64,000 nucleotides of DNA from Streptomyces ochraceiscleroticus. GTDB lineage: Bacteria; Actinomycetota; Actinomycetes; Streptomycetales; Streptomycetaceae. This document shows, piece by piece, positions 38,246-46,551 of the stretch (position 1 is the stretch's first letter; each line of letters starts with the position of its first letter). The stretch spans positions 372,001-436,000 of the forward strand of contig NZ_JOAX01000002.1 in the NCBI RefSeq assembly GCF_000720485.1, given 5' to 3'. Position numbers and translations under genes: made by a program. Below the pieces are notes generated by a model. It made no database searches. It was not told the origin of the DNA and worked only from the letters and a program-made list of their open reading frames with translations.

Positions 38246-38839
38246 TCAGGAGTTGTAGGCGGATTGCGCCCGTTCCAACCCCTCTGTGACCAGCGCCTCC
38301 ACCGCATCCGCCGCCCGGTCCACGAAGTAGTCCAGCTCCTTGCGCTCCGCCGACGAGAAGTCCTTCAGCACGAAGTCCGCCACCTGCATCCGCCCCGGCG
38401 GCCGCCCGATCCCGAACCGCACCCGGTGGTACTCGGCACCCAGCGACTTCGTCATCGACTTCAGCCCGTTGTGACCGTTGTCCCCACCGCCCAGCTTCAG
38501 CCGCAGTGCCCCGTAATCGATGTCCAGCTCATCGTGGACCGCCACGATGCGCTCCAACGGCACCTTGTAGAAATCCCGCAGCGCCGTCACCGGACCACCC
38601 GACAGGTTCATGTACGACGACGGCTTCGCCACCACCACCCGCCGACTCCCCGGCCCCGGAGGACCGATCCGGCCCTCCACCACCTGCGCCCGCGCCTTGT
38701 GCGCCTTGAACCGGCCGCCCATCCGCTCCGCCAGCAGATCGGCCACCATGAACCCCACATTGTGGCGATTGGCGGCGTACTCGGGACCGGGATTCCCCAG
38801 CCCCACCACCAGCCACGGGCTCGCCGATTCCTCACTCAC
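38246..38839 (-). CDS. pth: Peptidyl-tRNA hydrolase
   Basis: 197 residues. Pth releases peptides from peptidyl-tRNAs that drop off the ribosome. Conserved residues: Asn16 in GLGNPGPEY, catalytic His26 in NRHNVGF, SYMNLSG near 72, HDELD near 97 and [11 protein letters not shown] near 112. [12 protein letters not shown] sequence follows. The GTG at 38839 has a GGAG SD and gives the canonical N-terminus, whereas the longer frame overlaps the upstream hairpin. It lies directly after rplY (bL25), a pairing conserved across actinobacteria, with a terminator-like stem between the two. Confidence 0.95.
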   Translation of the reverse strand: MSEESASPWLVVGLGNPGPEYAANRHNVGFMVADLLAERMGGRFKAHKARAQVVEGRIGPPGPGSRRVVVAKPSSYMNLSGGPVTALRDFYKVPLERIVAVHDELDIDYGALRLKLGGGDNGHNGLKSMTKSLGAEYHRVRFGIGRPPGRMQVADFVLKDFSSAERKELDYFVDRAADAVEALVTEGLERAQSAYNS

Positions 38840-38877
38840 CGCTGCACTCCTGCACGTAAGAAACAGTACGTAGAAAA

Positions 38878-38914
38878 GCCGCCGCCCCGCTCGCAACGAA
38901 CGGGACGGCGGCGG
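38878..38914 (-). terminator. Hairpin between rplY and pth
   Basis: In the minus direction CCGCCGCCGTCCCG pairs with CGGGGCGGCGGC around an 11-base loop, followed by TTTTC. It could terminate or attenuate rplY transcription ahead of pth. Confidence 0.65.
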
Positions 38915-38967
38915 AAAAACCGGTGACGGAAACCGCCCGAAGGCGACCGTCAGAGGCGGTCCGAGGC

Positions 38968-39561
38968 TCAGGCCTCGGCGCCCTCCTCGGCCTCGCCCTC
39001 GCCCTCAGCGGCGGCCTCGGCCTGCGCGGCCACGACCTGCAGGACGATCGCGTCGTCCTCGACACCCAGGGAGACACCGGCCGGCAGCTTGATGTCCTTG
39101 GCCAGCACCGACTGACCGGCGTCCAGACCCGAGATGTCGGCGGTGACCGACTCGGGGATGTGGGTGGCCTCGGCCTCGACCGGCAGGGTGTTCAGCACGT
39201 GCTCGAGCAGGTTGCCACCCGGGGCCAGCTCACCCTCGGTGTGGATCGCCAGCTCGACGGAGACCTTCTCGCCCTGGCGGACCAGCAGCAGGTCGACGTG
39301 CTCGATGATGCCCAGGCGGATCGTGGCGCGCTGCACGGCCTTCGGGATCACCAGCTCGCGCTTGCCCTCGATGTCCAGGCTGATCAGAACGTTCGAGTTC
39401 TTCAGCGCCATCAGGGTGTCGTGGTGCGGCAGCGCCACGTGACGCGGCTCCGCGCCGTGACCGTAAATGACCGCGGGAACCTTGTCCTCGCGACGCAGAC
39501 GGCGGGCGCTGCCCTTGCCGAACTCGGTACGCAGCTCGGCGGAAATCTTGACCTCGGCCAT
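38968..39561 (-). CDS. rplY: 50S ribosomal protein bL25 (general stress protein Ctc type)
   Basis: 197 residues, the long CTC form: an N-terminal L25 domain (about 1-90, [38 protein letters not shown]) and a C-terminal beta domain (about 95-180), then a Glu/Ala-rich acidic tail. It binds 5S rRNA in the large subunit; Ctc forms are often stress-induced. ATG 39561 has a GGAG SD; the upstream ATG at 39615 adds an unrelated leader. Gene order prs-rplY-pth is conserved in many Gram-positive bacteria. Confidence 0.95.
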   Translation of the reverse strand: MAEVKISAELRTEFGKGSARRLRREDKVPAVIYGHGAEPRHVALPHHDTLMALKNSNVLISLDIEGKRELVIPKAVQRATIRLGIIEHVDLLLVRQGEKVSVELAIHTEGELAPGGNLLEHVLNTLPVEAEATHIPESVTADISGLDAGQSVLAKDIKLPAGVSLGVEDDAIVLQVVAAQAEAAAEGEGEAEEGAEA

Positions 39562-39652
39562 GATGCACTCCTCGTAGTACTTCTCAACGGATCTGACGGC
39601 CGTCACCCGGCCCACGACAGACCTGCTACGAAGAGCGCGTCGATAACGGACA

Positions 39653-39716
39653 GCCGTACAAAAAAGTACGGCCTCCCTCGCCGAGCAACTCCGTGAGTCT
39701 ACCCGGCGGGGAGGCC
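39653..39716 (-). terminator. Rho-independent terminator of prs
   Basis: In the minus direction, GGCCTCCCCGCC (39716-39705) pairs with GGCGAGGGAGGCC (39682-39670), and is followed by GTAC-TTTTTT-GTAC. The T6 run is itself the loop of a second, perfect 7-bp hairpin (GCCGTAC/GTACGGC). This is the most classical terminator in the window. Confidence 0.85.
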
Positions 39717-39776
39717 GCCTCGAAAATCGATCTACAGAAGCTCCCGAGCGGAGCCCCGGCTAAGCAGGAAATCAGC

Positions 39777-40751
39777 TCACTGCTCCTCGAACAGGCTCGT
39801 CACCGAGCCGTCCTCGAAGACCTCACGGATCGCACGCGCGATCGTCGGGGCCATCGACAGCACCGTGATCTTGTCCAGCTCCAGCTCACCCGGCGTCGGC
39901 AGCGTGTTCGTGAACACGAACTCGCTCACCTTCGAATTCTTCAGCCGGTCGGCCGCCGGGCCGGACAGAATGCCGTGCGTGGCGGTGACGATGACGTCCG
40001 CCGCACCGTTCGCGAACAGCGCGTCAGCGGCCGCACAGATCGTGCCGCCGGTGTCCACCATGTCGTCGACCAGGACACAGACGCGGTCCTTCACGTCACC
40101 GACGACCTCGTGGACCGTGACCTGGTTCGCCACGTCCTTGTCACGCCGCTTGTGCACGATCGCCAGCGGCGCGTCCAGCCGGTCGCACCAGCGGTCGGCG
40201 ACGCGCACGCGGCCAGCGTCCGGAGAGACGACGGTGAGCTTGTCGCGGTCGACCTTCGCGCCCACATAGTCCGCGAGGACCGGCAGCGCGAACAGATGGT
40301 CCACCGGGCCGTCGAAGAAGCCCTGGATCTGGTCCGTGTGCAGATCCACCGTGACGATGCGGTCCGCACCCGCCGTCTTCAGCAGATCCGCCACCAGACG
40401 CGCCGAGATCGGCTCACGGCCGCGGTGCTTCTTGTCCTGACGGGCGTACCCGTACGAGGGGATGACCACGGTGATGCTCCGCGCCGAGGCACGCTTGAGA
40501 GCATCAATCATGATCAGCTGCTCCATGATCCACTTATTGATGGGAGCCGTGTGGCTCTGCATCAAAAAGCAGTCCGCACCACGCGCCGACTCCTGATAAC
40601 GGATATAGATCTCACCGTTCGCGAAGTCGAAAGCCTTCGTCGGGACCAGGCTGACACCCAGCTGGTGAGCAACCTCCTCCGCCAGCTCGGGGTGGGCGCG
40701 GCCGGAGAAGAGCATCAGCTTCTTCTCGCCGGTCGTCTTGATCCCGGTCAC
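39777..40751 (-). CDS. prs: Ribose-phosphate pyrophosphokinase
   Basis: 324 residues. Prs makes PRPP from ribose-5-phosphate and ATP for nucleotide, His and Trp synthesis. Signatures: LFSGRAHPELAEEVA at the N-terminus, the PRPP synthase loop RQDKKHRGREPISA near residue 105, TVDLHTDQIQGFF near 135 and the PRPP-binding VDDMVDTGGT near 225. GTG 40751 is preceded by AAGGAGA with perfect spacing; longer in-frame starts lie inside the glmU spacer and are rejected. It is downstream of glmU with 106 bp between, an order widely conserved. Confidence 0.96.
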   Translation of the reverse strand: MTGIKTTGEKKLMLFSGRAHPELAEEVAHQLGVSLVPTKAFDFANGEIYIRYQESARGADCFLMQSHTAPINKWIMEQLIMIDALKRASARSITVVIPSYGYARQDKKHRGREPISARLVADLLKTAGADRIVTVDLHTDQIQGFFDGPVDHLFALPVLADYVGAKVDRDKLTVVSPDAGRVRVADRWCDRLDAPLAIVHKRRDKDVANQVTVHEVVGDVKDRVCVLVDDMVDTGGTICAAADALFANGAADVIVTATHGILSGPAADRLKNSKVSEFVFTNTLPTPGELELDKITVLSMAPTIARAIREVFEDGSVTSLFEEQ

Positions 40752-40857
40752 AGCAAATCTCCTTGCCAAGCTCTCAAACATGAGGGCGCTTTGCCTGCGC
40801 CGACCACGTTGCGTGCGCTTATCACGGTACGCCCCGCACGGCGCACCCGTTGCCCGG

Positions 40858-42339
40858 TCACTGCTCGCCCTCACTCTTCTGACGAGCAGCCGAAGCGGCC
40901 TGCGCGGCGGCGCTTCCCGGTCGCTTGCGAGCGACCCAGCCCTCGATATTCCGCTGCTGACCACGCGCGACAGCCAGCGAACCCGGGGGCACATCCTTGG
41001 TGATCACGGAGCCCGCCGCGGTGTACGCGCCGTCCCCGACCGTGACAGGAGCCACAAACATGTTGTCCGACCCCGTCTTGCAGTGAGACCCCACCGTCGT
41101 GTGGTGCTTCGCCTCACCGTCATAGTTCACAAAGACGCTCGCAGCACCGATGTTGGTGTACTCACCAATGGTCGCATCCCCCACATACGACAGATGCGGC
41201 ACCTTCGTGCCCTCACCGATCGAAGCGTTCTTCATCTCCACGTACGTGCCGGCCTTCGCCTTCGGCCCCAGCTCCGTACCCGGCCGCAGATACGCATACG
41301 GACCCACACTCGCCCCCGGCCCGACCTTCGCACCGTCCGCCACCGTGAAAGACACCACAGCGCCCTCACCGACCACCGTGTCCGCCAGCCGCGACTGCGG
41401 CCCCACCTCCGCGAACGACGCCACATGCGTGTCACCCAGCAACTGCGTACCCGGATGCACCACCGCATCCGGCTCGAACGTCACCGTGGCGTCCACCCAC
41501 GTCGTCGCCGGATCCACGACCGTCACACCGCTGAGCATGGCCGCTTCCAGCAGCCGGTCGTTCAGCAGCCGGCGCGCCTCCGCCAACTGCACACGGTTGT
41601 TGATCCCCAGAATCTCCCGGTGATCGGCCGCCACCGCCGCACCCACTCGGTGCCCGGCCTCCCGCACGATCCCCAGCACATCCGTGAGGTACTCCTCACC
41701 CTGGCTGTTGTCCGTCCGCACCTTGCCCAGGGCCTCGATCAGCAGCCGCGCGTCGAACGCGAACACGCCGCTGTTGATCTCCCGGATCGCACGCTGCGCG
41801 TCGCTGGCGTCCTTGTGCTCCACGATCGCGGTGACCGCGCCGGTCGCCTCGTCCCGCACGATCCGGCCGTACCCGGTCGCGTCCGGCACCTCGGCCGACA
41901 GCACGGTGACGGCGTTGCCGTCGGCGGCGTGCGTCTCGGAAAGCTTCTTGAGGGTCTCCCCGGTCAGCAGCGGCGTGTCGCCGCACACGACGACCACGGT
42001 GCCGTCCAGCTCGACACCCGGCGCGCCGGCCTCGCCGGAGCCCCCGGAGGTCAGCTCTTCCAGCCCCATACGGACGGCGTGCCCGGTGCCGTTCTGCTCG
42101 TGCTGCACCGCCGTGCGGACGCCCGCGTCGATCTCGCCGAGATGCGCGGTCACCTGCTCGCGGGCGTGGCCCACGACCACGACGAGGTGTTCGGGGTCCA
42201 GCTCACGGGAGGCGGCGACGACGTGGCCGACGAGGGAGCGGCCGCAGATCGCGTGCAGGACCTTCGGGGTCGCCGACTTCATGCGGGTGCCCTCACCCGC
42301 TGCGAGAACGACGACGGCTGCCGGGCGGTTGGCGCTCAC
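40858..42339 (-). CDS. glmU: Bifunctional UDP-GlcNAc pyrophosphorylase / GlcN-1-P acetyltransferase GlmU
   Basis: 493 residues, both catalytic parts present. The N-terminal uridylyltransferase has LAAGEGTRMKS (about 12-22), QNGTGHAV and CGDTPLL. The C-terminal left-handed beta-helix acetyltransferase is visible as hexapeptide repeats from about 265, with GPYAYLRPGT, KNASIGEGTKVPHLSYVGDA, and NYDGEAKHHT, which holds the catalytic His region. It makes UDP-GlcNAc for peptidoglycan. An Ala/Arg/Gln-rich tail of about 35 residues is extra compared with E. coli and common in actinobacteria. GTG start. tRNA-Gln lies just upstream on the same strand. Confidence 0.96.
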   Translation of the reverse strand: MSANRPAAVVVLAAGEGTRMKSATPKVLHAICGRSLVGHVVAASRELDPEHLVVVVGHAREQVTAHLGEIDAGVRTAVQHEQNGTGHAVRMGLEELTSGGSGEAGAPGVELDGTVVVVCGDTPLLTGETLKKLSETHAADGNAVTVLSAEVPDATGYGRIVRDEATGAVTAIVEHKDASDAQRAIREINSGVFAFDARLLIEALGKVRTDNSQGEEYLTDVLGIVREAGHRVGAAVAADHREILGINNRVQLAEARRLLNDRLLEAAMLSGVTVVDPATTWVDATVTFEPDAVVHPGTQLLGDTHVASFAEVGPQSRLADTVVGEGAVVSFTVADGAKVGPGASVGPYAYLRPGTELGPKAKAGTYVEMKNASIGEGTKVPHLSYVGDATIGEYTNIGAASVFVNYDGEAKHHTTVGSHCKTGSDNMFVAPVTVGDGAYTAAGSVITKDVPPGSLAVARGQQRNIEGWVARKRPGSAAAQAASAARQKSEGEQ

Positions 42340-42420
42340 GGGGATGCCCTTCGGCTTCTTGGCTACTTCGGGTGGTGGACACCCGAAGGATACCGGTGCG
42401 TATTGCAGCCGAAACGCGGA

Positions 42421-42448
42421 CGGGTCCCGACGATGCCGTCAGGACCCG
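42421..42448 (-). other. Small inverted repeat between tRNA-Gln and glmU
   Basis: CGGGTCC and GGACCCG form a 7-bp stem with a 14-base loop immediately downstream of the tRNA in its direction of transcription. It may be the tRNA terminator or processing signal. Confidence 0.4.
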
Positions 42449-42460
42449 AACTGAGCATTG

Positions 42461-42532
42461 CTCCCCTGCGAGGACTCGAACCTCGAACGATCGGACCAAA
42501 ACCGACTGTGTTGCCTATTACACCACAGGGGA
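42461..42532 (-). tRNA. tRNA-Gln (anticodon UUG)
   Basis: The 72-nt reverse strand folds as a cloverleaf: acceptor TCCCCTG/CAGGGGA with discriminator G, D-arm GTGT/ACAC, anticodon stem GTCGG/CCGAT with loop TTTTGGT (anticodon TTG), and T-arm CGAGG-TTCGAGT-CCTCG. CCA is not encoded. Confidence 0.93.
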
Positions 42533-42561
42533 GTGTAAAAGCGTCCAAACCGGACACCTCG

Positions 42562-43410
42562 TCAGGCTGGCCGCTCAGCACCCAACACTATGCCGTACCA
42601 CCAGCCTTCAATGCGACGGTACAGATCGGCTCCTTGTGCGACGCGGACCGTCAGGCAGCCGTGGTAGCCCTCGCCGACATTCTTGCGGACGGTGCTCGGA
42701 TTGTGCTTCTTCAGTGTCGTCTTGCTGAGGGCGCCGACGCCGATACCGACCAGCTCGGCCCAGTAGCGCTCCGCGCCGGCGGTATCGGCGGATTCGTGGA
42801 TCGATACGCGGAACTCCAGTCGGTCACGCTCTACACCGAGCAGGTCGAGCCAGGCGAGGTAGACGCGGATCATCTGCGGGTCGCTGTTGATGAAGGTGAC
42901 GCGCTCCCGCCGCGCGTGCGGCTTGCTCTTGGTGCCCTCGGACCAGTACAGCCCGACGCCGATCAAGAAGAGCTCGCGATCCGTGACGGCTCCGATCTCG
43001 TCGGTCGCCTGCCGCTTGGTTGTCTGGCGCTCCTCCTCACGGCGCTTGAGCGTCGCCTCCCAGCCGCGTCTGGCGATCGCGGAAGCCTCCTCCGAGGTGC
43101 GTTGCCGCTCCGGCTTCGGCAGGTCCCGGACCCATAGCGAGATCGAGCTCTTCGAGCAGCCGAGCTCCAGTTGGATCTGGTCGTAGGTCATGCCTTGGAG
43201 GCGCAGTTCGCGGGCCCGTGCTCTGAGGTCGTCCTTCGCGTGGGGGCGTGTGGTCCATTCCGGGACCGGGACGCCGTCCAGGAGGCGGTTGAGGAGGTCG
43301 TTGTTGTGGACGTGGAGGCGGTCGCGGATCTGGCGGCGGCTGAGGCCCGCGCGGCGGAGGGCCACCGCCTCGTCGCGCAGGGACTCGAATCCAGCGTGGG
43401 TGTTCGTCAC
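42562..43410 (-). CDS. Unknown protein with two HTH-like segments and a LAGLIDADG-like C-terminal region
   Basis: 282 residues, no signal or membrane segment. Two HTH-like helices are visible: GLSRRQIRDRLHVHNNDLLN (about 23-42) and GMTYDQIQLELGCSKSSISL (about 73-92). A charged helical linker (about 100-140) follows. Then comes ELFLIGVGLYWSEGTKS near 145-161 and VTFINSDPQMIRVYLAWLD near 170-188. The pattern G-x-x-W-x-E/D-G followed by N-S-D-P resembles LAGLIDADG homing endonucleases and their regulatory relatives. Conserved-looking TTLKKHNPSTVRKN and YHGCLTVRV close the protein. It lies 30 bp from tRNA-Gln, ending toward it. It could be a domesticated endonuclease or a DNA-binding regulator; function is not established. 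GTG start inferred from first family-like sequence. Confidence 0.65.
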   Translation of the reverse strand: MTNTHAGFESLRDEAVALRRAGLSRRQIRDRLHVHNNDLLNRLLDGVPVPEWTTRPHAKDDLRARARELRLQGMTYDQIQLELGCSKSSISLWVRDLPKPERQRTSEEASAIARRGWEATLKRREEERQTTKRQATDEIGAVTDRELFLIGVGLYWSEGTKSKPHARRERVTFINSDPQMIRVYLAWLDLLGVERDRLEFRVSIHESADTAGAERYWAELVGIGVGALSKTTLKKHNPSTVRKNVGEGYHGCLTVRVAQGADLYRRIEGWWYGIVLGAERPA

Positions 43411-43566
43411 AGTGCAGAGCGTCGCGCCCGCCGTGGACAGATGTGCCGAAAATGTGGGTGATTCGCCGGTTCGAGGGAAAGTCGCAGGTACTGGTCCGTA
43501 ACGGACGGGTCGCAGGGTGGTGGGCGTGGCCGGAAATCGGGGGCGGGCGCCCGTAGGGTGGGCGGT

Positions 43567-45039
43567 ATGACCGCGACGGGGGTAAGGGACGCCGGGGGCG
43601 TCAGGGGTGCGCCGGGTGGCGGGCCGTGGTGGTGGGAGCACCGCCGCAGCGCCGTGTTGGACGTGTGTCTGGCGCTGGCCTCGACGGTGGAGTGCGTGCT
43701 GGAGGGCGTGCAGTTCGCGCAGGAGTCCCGGCTGCCGGTGGCGGTGGGGATCGCGCTCGGTCTGCTGGTCGGCCCGGTGCTGCTGCTGCGGCGCAAGTGG
43801 CCGATTGTCGTCGTACTGGTGTCGATCGCGGTGACCCCGGCGGAGCTGGGTGCGCTGCTGGGGATCGTGGGTCTGTACACGCTGGCGGCGTCGGACGTGC
43901 CGCGGCGGTTCACGGTGTTGCTGGCGGGGATGTCCGTCGTCGGCACGTTGATTGTCACGATCTTGAAGATGCAGCAGGACGTGGCGTCGCAGGAGGACTT
44001 CGATCCGCCGTGGTGGTTCGTGCCGCTGGTGTCGGTGGCGCTGGGGCTGGTGCTGACGGCGCCGCCGGTGCTGCTGGGGCTGTATGTGGGGGCGCGGCGG
44101 CGGCTGGTGGAGAGCCTGCGGGAGCGCAATGACGGTCTGGAGCGGGAGCTGATGCTGCTCGCGGAGCGCGCGGAGGAGCGTGCGGAGTGGGCGCGTAATG
44201 AGGAGCGGACGCGGATCGCGCGGGAGATGCACGACGTGGTGGCGCACCGGGTGAGTCTGATGGTGGTGCATGCGGCGGCGTTGCAGGCGGTGGCGTTGAA
44301 GGATCCGGAGAAGGCGTCGCGGAATGCGGGTCTGGTGGGGGACATGGGTCGGCAGGCGTTGACGGAGCTGCGGGAGATGTTGGGGGTGTTGCGTACGGGG
44401 GAGGGTTCGGGGTCGTCGGTGCGGGTGTCGGACGAGCCGGAGCGGCTGGTGGCGGTGGCGTCGAAGGTGTCCAAGGTGTCGCAGGTGTCGGAGTCCGCCG
44501 GGTCGTCGGAGGGGGCGGCTGCGGCGGGGGACGTGCTGGTGGACGGTGGGCCGGGGGCGGTGCGGGAGCGTCATGCGAGTGGCGGCCGGGCGGCGGGGCG
44601 GTCGGAGGCCGAGGGGGAGGGGCCGTCGCTGGCGGATGTGGCGGGTCTGGTGGATCAGTCGCGGGACGCGGGCACGGTGGTGGAGCTGTCCGTGGAGGGG
44701 GAGGCGCGGGCGTACGGGCCGGGGGTGGAGCAGACGGCGTTCCGGGTGGTGCAGGAGGCGCTGACGAATGTGCACAAGCATGCGCCGGGGGCGCGGGTGC
44801 GGGTGCGGCTGGCGCATCGTGCGGGGGAGGTCGCGGTGCAGGTGGAGAACGGTCCGTCGGAGGGCGGTGCGGCGGACGCGGGGCTGCCGAGTGGGGGGAA
44901 CGGCCTGGTGGGGATGCGGGAGCGGGTGACGGGGCTCGGTGGCGTGTTCGTGTCGGGTGCGACGGAGGCGGGTGGCTTCCGGGTGTCGGCGGTGCTGCCG
45001 GATGGGGTGGAGCGCCGGGCGGACGGGGCGGACCGCTAG
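43567..45039 (+). CDS. Orphan sensor histidine kinase (HisKA_3 type)
   Basis: 490 residues. The N-terminal sensor has four to five membrane helices (about 30-165), then a coiled region RNDGLERELMLLAERAEERA. The dimerisation/phosphotransfer box is EERTRIAREMHDVVAHRVSL with His222. The ATPase part has ALTNVHKHAPGARV (N box) near 400 and SGGNGLVGMRERV (G box) near 445. A poorly conserved Ser/Ala/Gly-rich insertion sits between them (about 290-365). NarL/LuxR-type regulators are the usual partners, but none is adjacent; the two orphan regulators at 20.3 and 27.0 kb are distant candidates. ATG 43567 chosen over an upstream GTG. A hairpin overlaps its stop codon. Confidence 0.9.
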   Translation: MTATGVRDAGGVRGAPGGGPWWWEHRRSAVLDVCLALASTVECVLEGVQFAQESRLPVAVGIALGLLVGPVLLLRRKWPIVVVLVSIAVTPAELGALLGIVGLYTLAASDVPRRFTVLLAGMSVVGTLIVTILKMQQDVASQEDFDPPWWFVPLVSVALGLVLTAPPVLLGLYVGARRRLVESLRERNDGLERELMLLAERAEERAEWARNEERTRIAREMHDVVAHRVSLMVVHAAALQAVALKDPEKASRNAGLVGDMGRQALTELREMLGVLRTGEGSGSSVRVSDEPERLVAVASKVSKVSQVSESAGSSEGAAAAGDVLVDGGPGAVRERHASGGRAAGRSEAEGEGPSLADVAGLVDQSRDAGTVVELSVEGEARAYGPGVEQTAFRVVQEALTNVHKHAPGARVRVRLAHRAGEVAVQVENGPSEGGAADAGLPSGGNGLVGMRERVTGLGGVFVSGATEAGGFRVSAVLPDGVERRADGADR

Positions 45040-45066
45040 CGGGACGGCGTATCGGGTCCGTCCCGC
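45039..45066. terminator. Hairpin overlapping the histidine kinase stop codon
   Basis: GCGGGACGG and CCGTCCCGC form a perfect 9-bp stem whose left arm starts at the last base of the TAG stop. It separates the kinase from the convergent SUKH-3 gene. Confidence 0.7.
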
Positions 45067-45117
45067 CGGGTGGTGCGCGTCGTGTCGGGCGTGCCGAGGG
45101 TCAGGCGGTGCCGGCGG

Positions 45118-45639
45118 TCAGGCCGTGCCGACGGTCAGGCGGGTCGGGCGGGTGCCCAGGACGAGGGTGGCGAACGCCTGGTCGATGTCGTGGCCGAGGT
45201 ACCAGTCGCCGGTGTGGTCGAGGCTGTAGACGTGGCCTTCGGCGTCGATGGCGAGGGTGGCCTGGCTGTCGGCTTCCCGGCCGAGCGGTGCGACCTGGGT
45301 GTCCAGGGCGCGGCCGAGGTCGCCGAGGGTGCGGGCGAGGTGGATGCCGTACAGCGGGTCGATCTCGAAGGGGGTGGGGGCGATGTGCCGGCCGGGTCCG
45401 GGTGCGCTGATGCGGAAGGTGCCGAATTCGGCCCAGGCTTCGACGGCGGCGGGGAAGACGGTGTGCCGGTGGCCGCCGGGGGAGGCGTATTCGCGGAGGG
45501 CGTCGGCCCAGCGTTCGGCCTGCTTGATGTCCCAGTGGCCGGGCTGCCAGCCGGCTTCGTGCAGGGCGGCGTCGACGGCGACGGGGAAGCGGGTGGTGGC
45601 GCCGGCGGCGCGGTCGTACGCGGTGGTGGGTGGGGTCAT
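45118..45639 (-). CDS. SUKH-3 family immunity protein
   Basis: 173 residues, soluble. The pattern is that of the SUKH-3 family: LHEAGWQPGHWDIKQAERWA near residue 26-45, VEAWAEFGTFRIS near 65-77, PFEIDPL, LGDLGRALDTQVAPLGRE near 104-121, then LAIDAEGHVYSLDHTGDWYL and AFATL. SUKH-superfamily proteins neutralise nuclease and deaminase toxins by direct binding. It begins 8 bp downstream of the YwqJ-type deaminase gene on the same strand, the standard toxin-then-immunity order, and would protect the cell from that deaminase. ATG 45637-45639; the long in-frame extension upstream is the shadow of the deaminase gene. Confidence 0.85.
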   Translation of the reverse strand: MTPPTTAYDRAAGATTRFPVAVDAALHEAGWQPGHWDIKQAERWADALREYASPGGHRHTVFPAAVEAWAEFGTFRISAPGPGRHIAPTPFEIDPLYGIHLARTLGDLGRALDTQVAPLGREADSQATLAIDAEGHVYSLDHTGDWYLGHDIDQAFATLVLGTRPTRLTVGTA

Positions 45640-45647
45640 GGTGCGGT

Positions 45648-46223
45648 TCAGCTCCCTGCCGCGGAGAGGCCGACGGGCATGACGCCGAAGAAGGCCAGGA
45701 GTGCGTCGCAGGAGCGGCAGGGCGCGGCGTAGTGGCCGTGCTGGGGGTCGCCGTCCTCGCGGATGTGGCGGGCGGTGAGTTTTGAGTGTTTGAGGGAGCG
45801 GCGGGCCTCGCCGTTGGTGAGCGGTTTTTTGGACTGGCGTTTGGAGCGGTTCGCTTCGACGGCGGTGAGGTGCCGGGAGAGCAGGACGGCTTCGGGGCAG
45901 CGCCCGGTGAAGCGTTCGCGCTGTGCGGTGTTCAGGGTGTCGAGGAAGTCCTGGACGAGGGGGTGGAGTGCGGGGGGCTGTTCGGACTTGCTCGCGGTGC
46001 AGGTGAGGGTGGTGCCGCGGACGGAGAGGGCGGCGGCGACGGTGGGGAGGATGCCGTCGCGGCGGTGCCGGAGTGTGGGCGGTCCTTCGTTGTCGGCGGT
46101 GGCGCTCCAGCCGATTCGGGGGTCGCCGTTGGGGTGCGCGGATGACGGCGCGGTGCCCTGGTCGGTGCTCCCGGTGCCGGTGCCCGTGGCGGTCCGTGCG
46201 GCGGACTGTGCGGTGGTGCTCAT
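45648..46223 (-). CDS. YwqJ-type nucleic-acid deaminase (toxin family), no secretion domain
   Basis: 191 residues. The metal site typical of the YwqJ clade of cytidine-deaminase-fold toxins is visible: C-P-E in TGRCPEAVLLSRHL (Cys109-Glu111) and P-C-x-x-C in APCRSCDALLAFFG (Cys169, Cys172). The Cys replaces the His usually found in the first motif of nucleotide deaminases. The N-terminal 40 residues are Thr/Gly/Ser-rich and disordered. There is no signal peptide, WXG100, PT-repeat or Rhs part, so it is not an obvious secreted effector. It is paired with the downstream SUKH-3 gene. SD GGAGGG precedes the ATG. A housekeeping RNA-editing or intracellular defence role is possible. Confidence 0.8.
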   Translation of the reverse strand: MSTTAQSAARTATGTGTGSTDQGTAPSSAHPNGDPRIGWSATADNEGPPTLRHRRDGILPTVAAALSVRGTTLTCTASKSEQPPALHPLVQDFLDTLNTAQRERFTGRCPEAVLLSRHLTAVEANRSKRQSKKPLTNGEARRSLKHSKLTARHIREDGDPQHGHYAAPCRSCDALLAFFGVMPVGLSAAGS

Positions 46224-46551
46224 GCGGTGCTTTCCCTCCCTGCATCCCCCCGTCTGCGGGGGTCAGCCTGCCAAACGCGCTGGGTGTTGCGGAAGTCGGG
46301 CATGCCCTGTGGGTGTCACGGCTCTGTGCCGGTCCTTGTCACCGGTCTGTGACAGTCGGCCGGTCGGGGGTGTGGTGGCACAGATGTACGAGGGTGTGGT
46401 GGTGCGGGTGTGACGTCCCGAAAAGGCGCTCTATAAGCGGCCGGTGCGTGGCCGACGGGCGGCCTGCAAGGGCGGGCGGGGGCGGGAGCGGGGGTTGCCG
46501 CACCGCTTAGGCTGTGCGGCAGTAGCCAGTTCCAGCCAGGGGGCAACCGCC
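46224..46551. promoter_or_regulatory. Divergent intergenic region of the toxin/immunity island
   Basis: 328 bases with no gene. It separates the deaminase/SUKH-3 pair from the two fusion genes and must hold both promoters. Features: a CCCCCG-TCTG-CGGGGG hairpin (about 46246-46262), and CCGCAC-N10-GTGCGG (46498-46519) enclosing CGCTTAGGCT, where TAGGCT could be a -10 box for the rightward genes. An AT-richer segment (CTATAA, about 46430) lies 60 bases before it. Confidence 0.5.

Noticed and set aside
43381..43389. GGACTCGAA match between the tRNA-Gln T-arm and the adjacent gene as att sites
   Set aside because: Only nine bases match, inside coding sequence; T-arm sequences are highly recurrent, so it is not enough for an attachment site.
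45648..46223. Pyrimidine-salvage cytidine deaminase
   Set aside because: The first metal motif is C-P-E rather than H/C-A-E in the salvage context, the spacing differs, and the SUKH-3 partner points to the YwqJ toxin clade.
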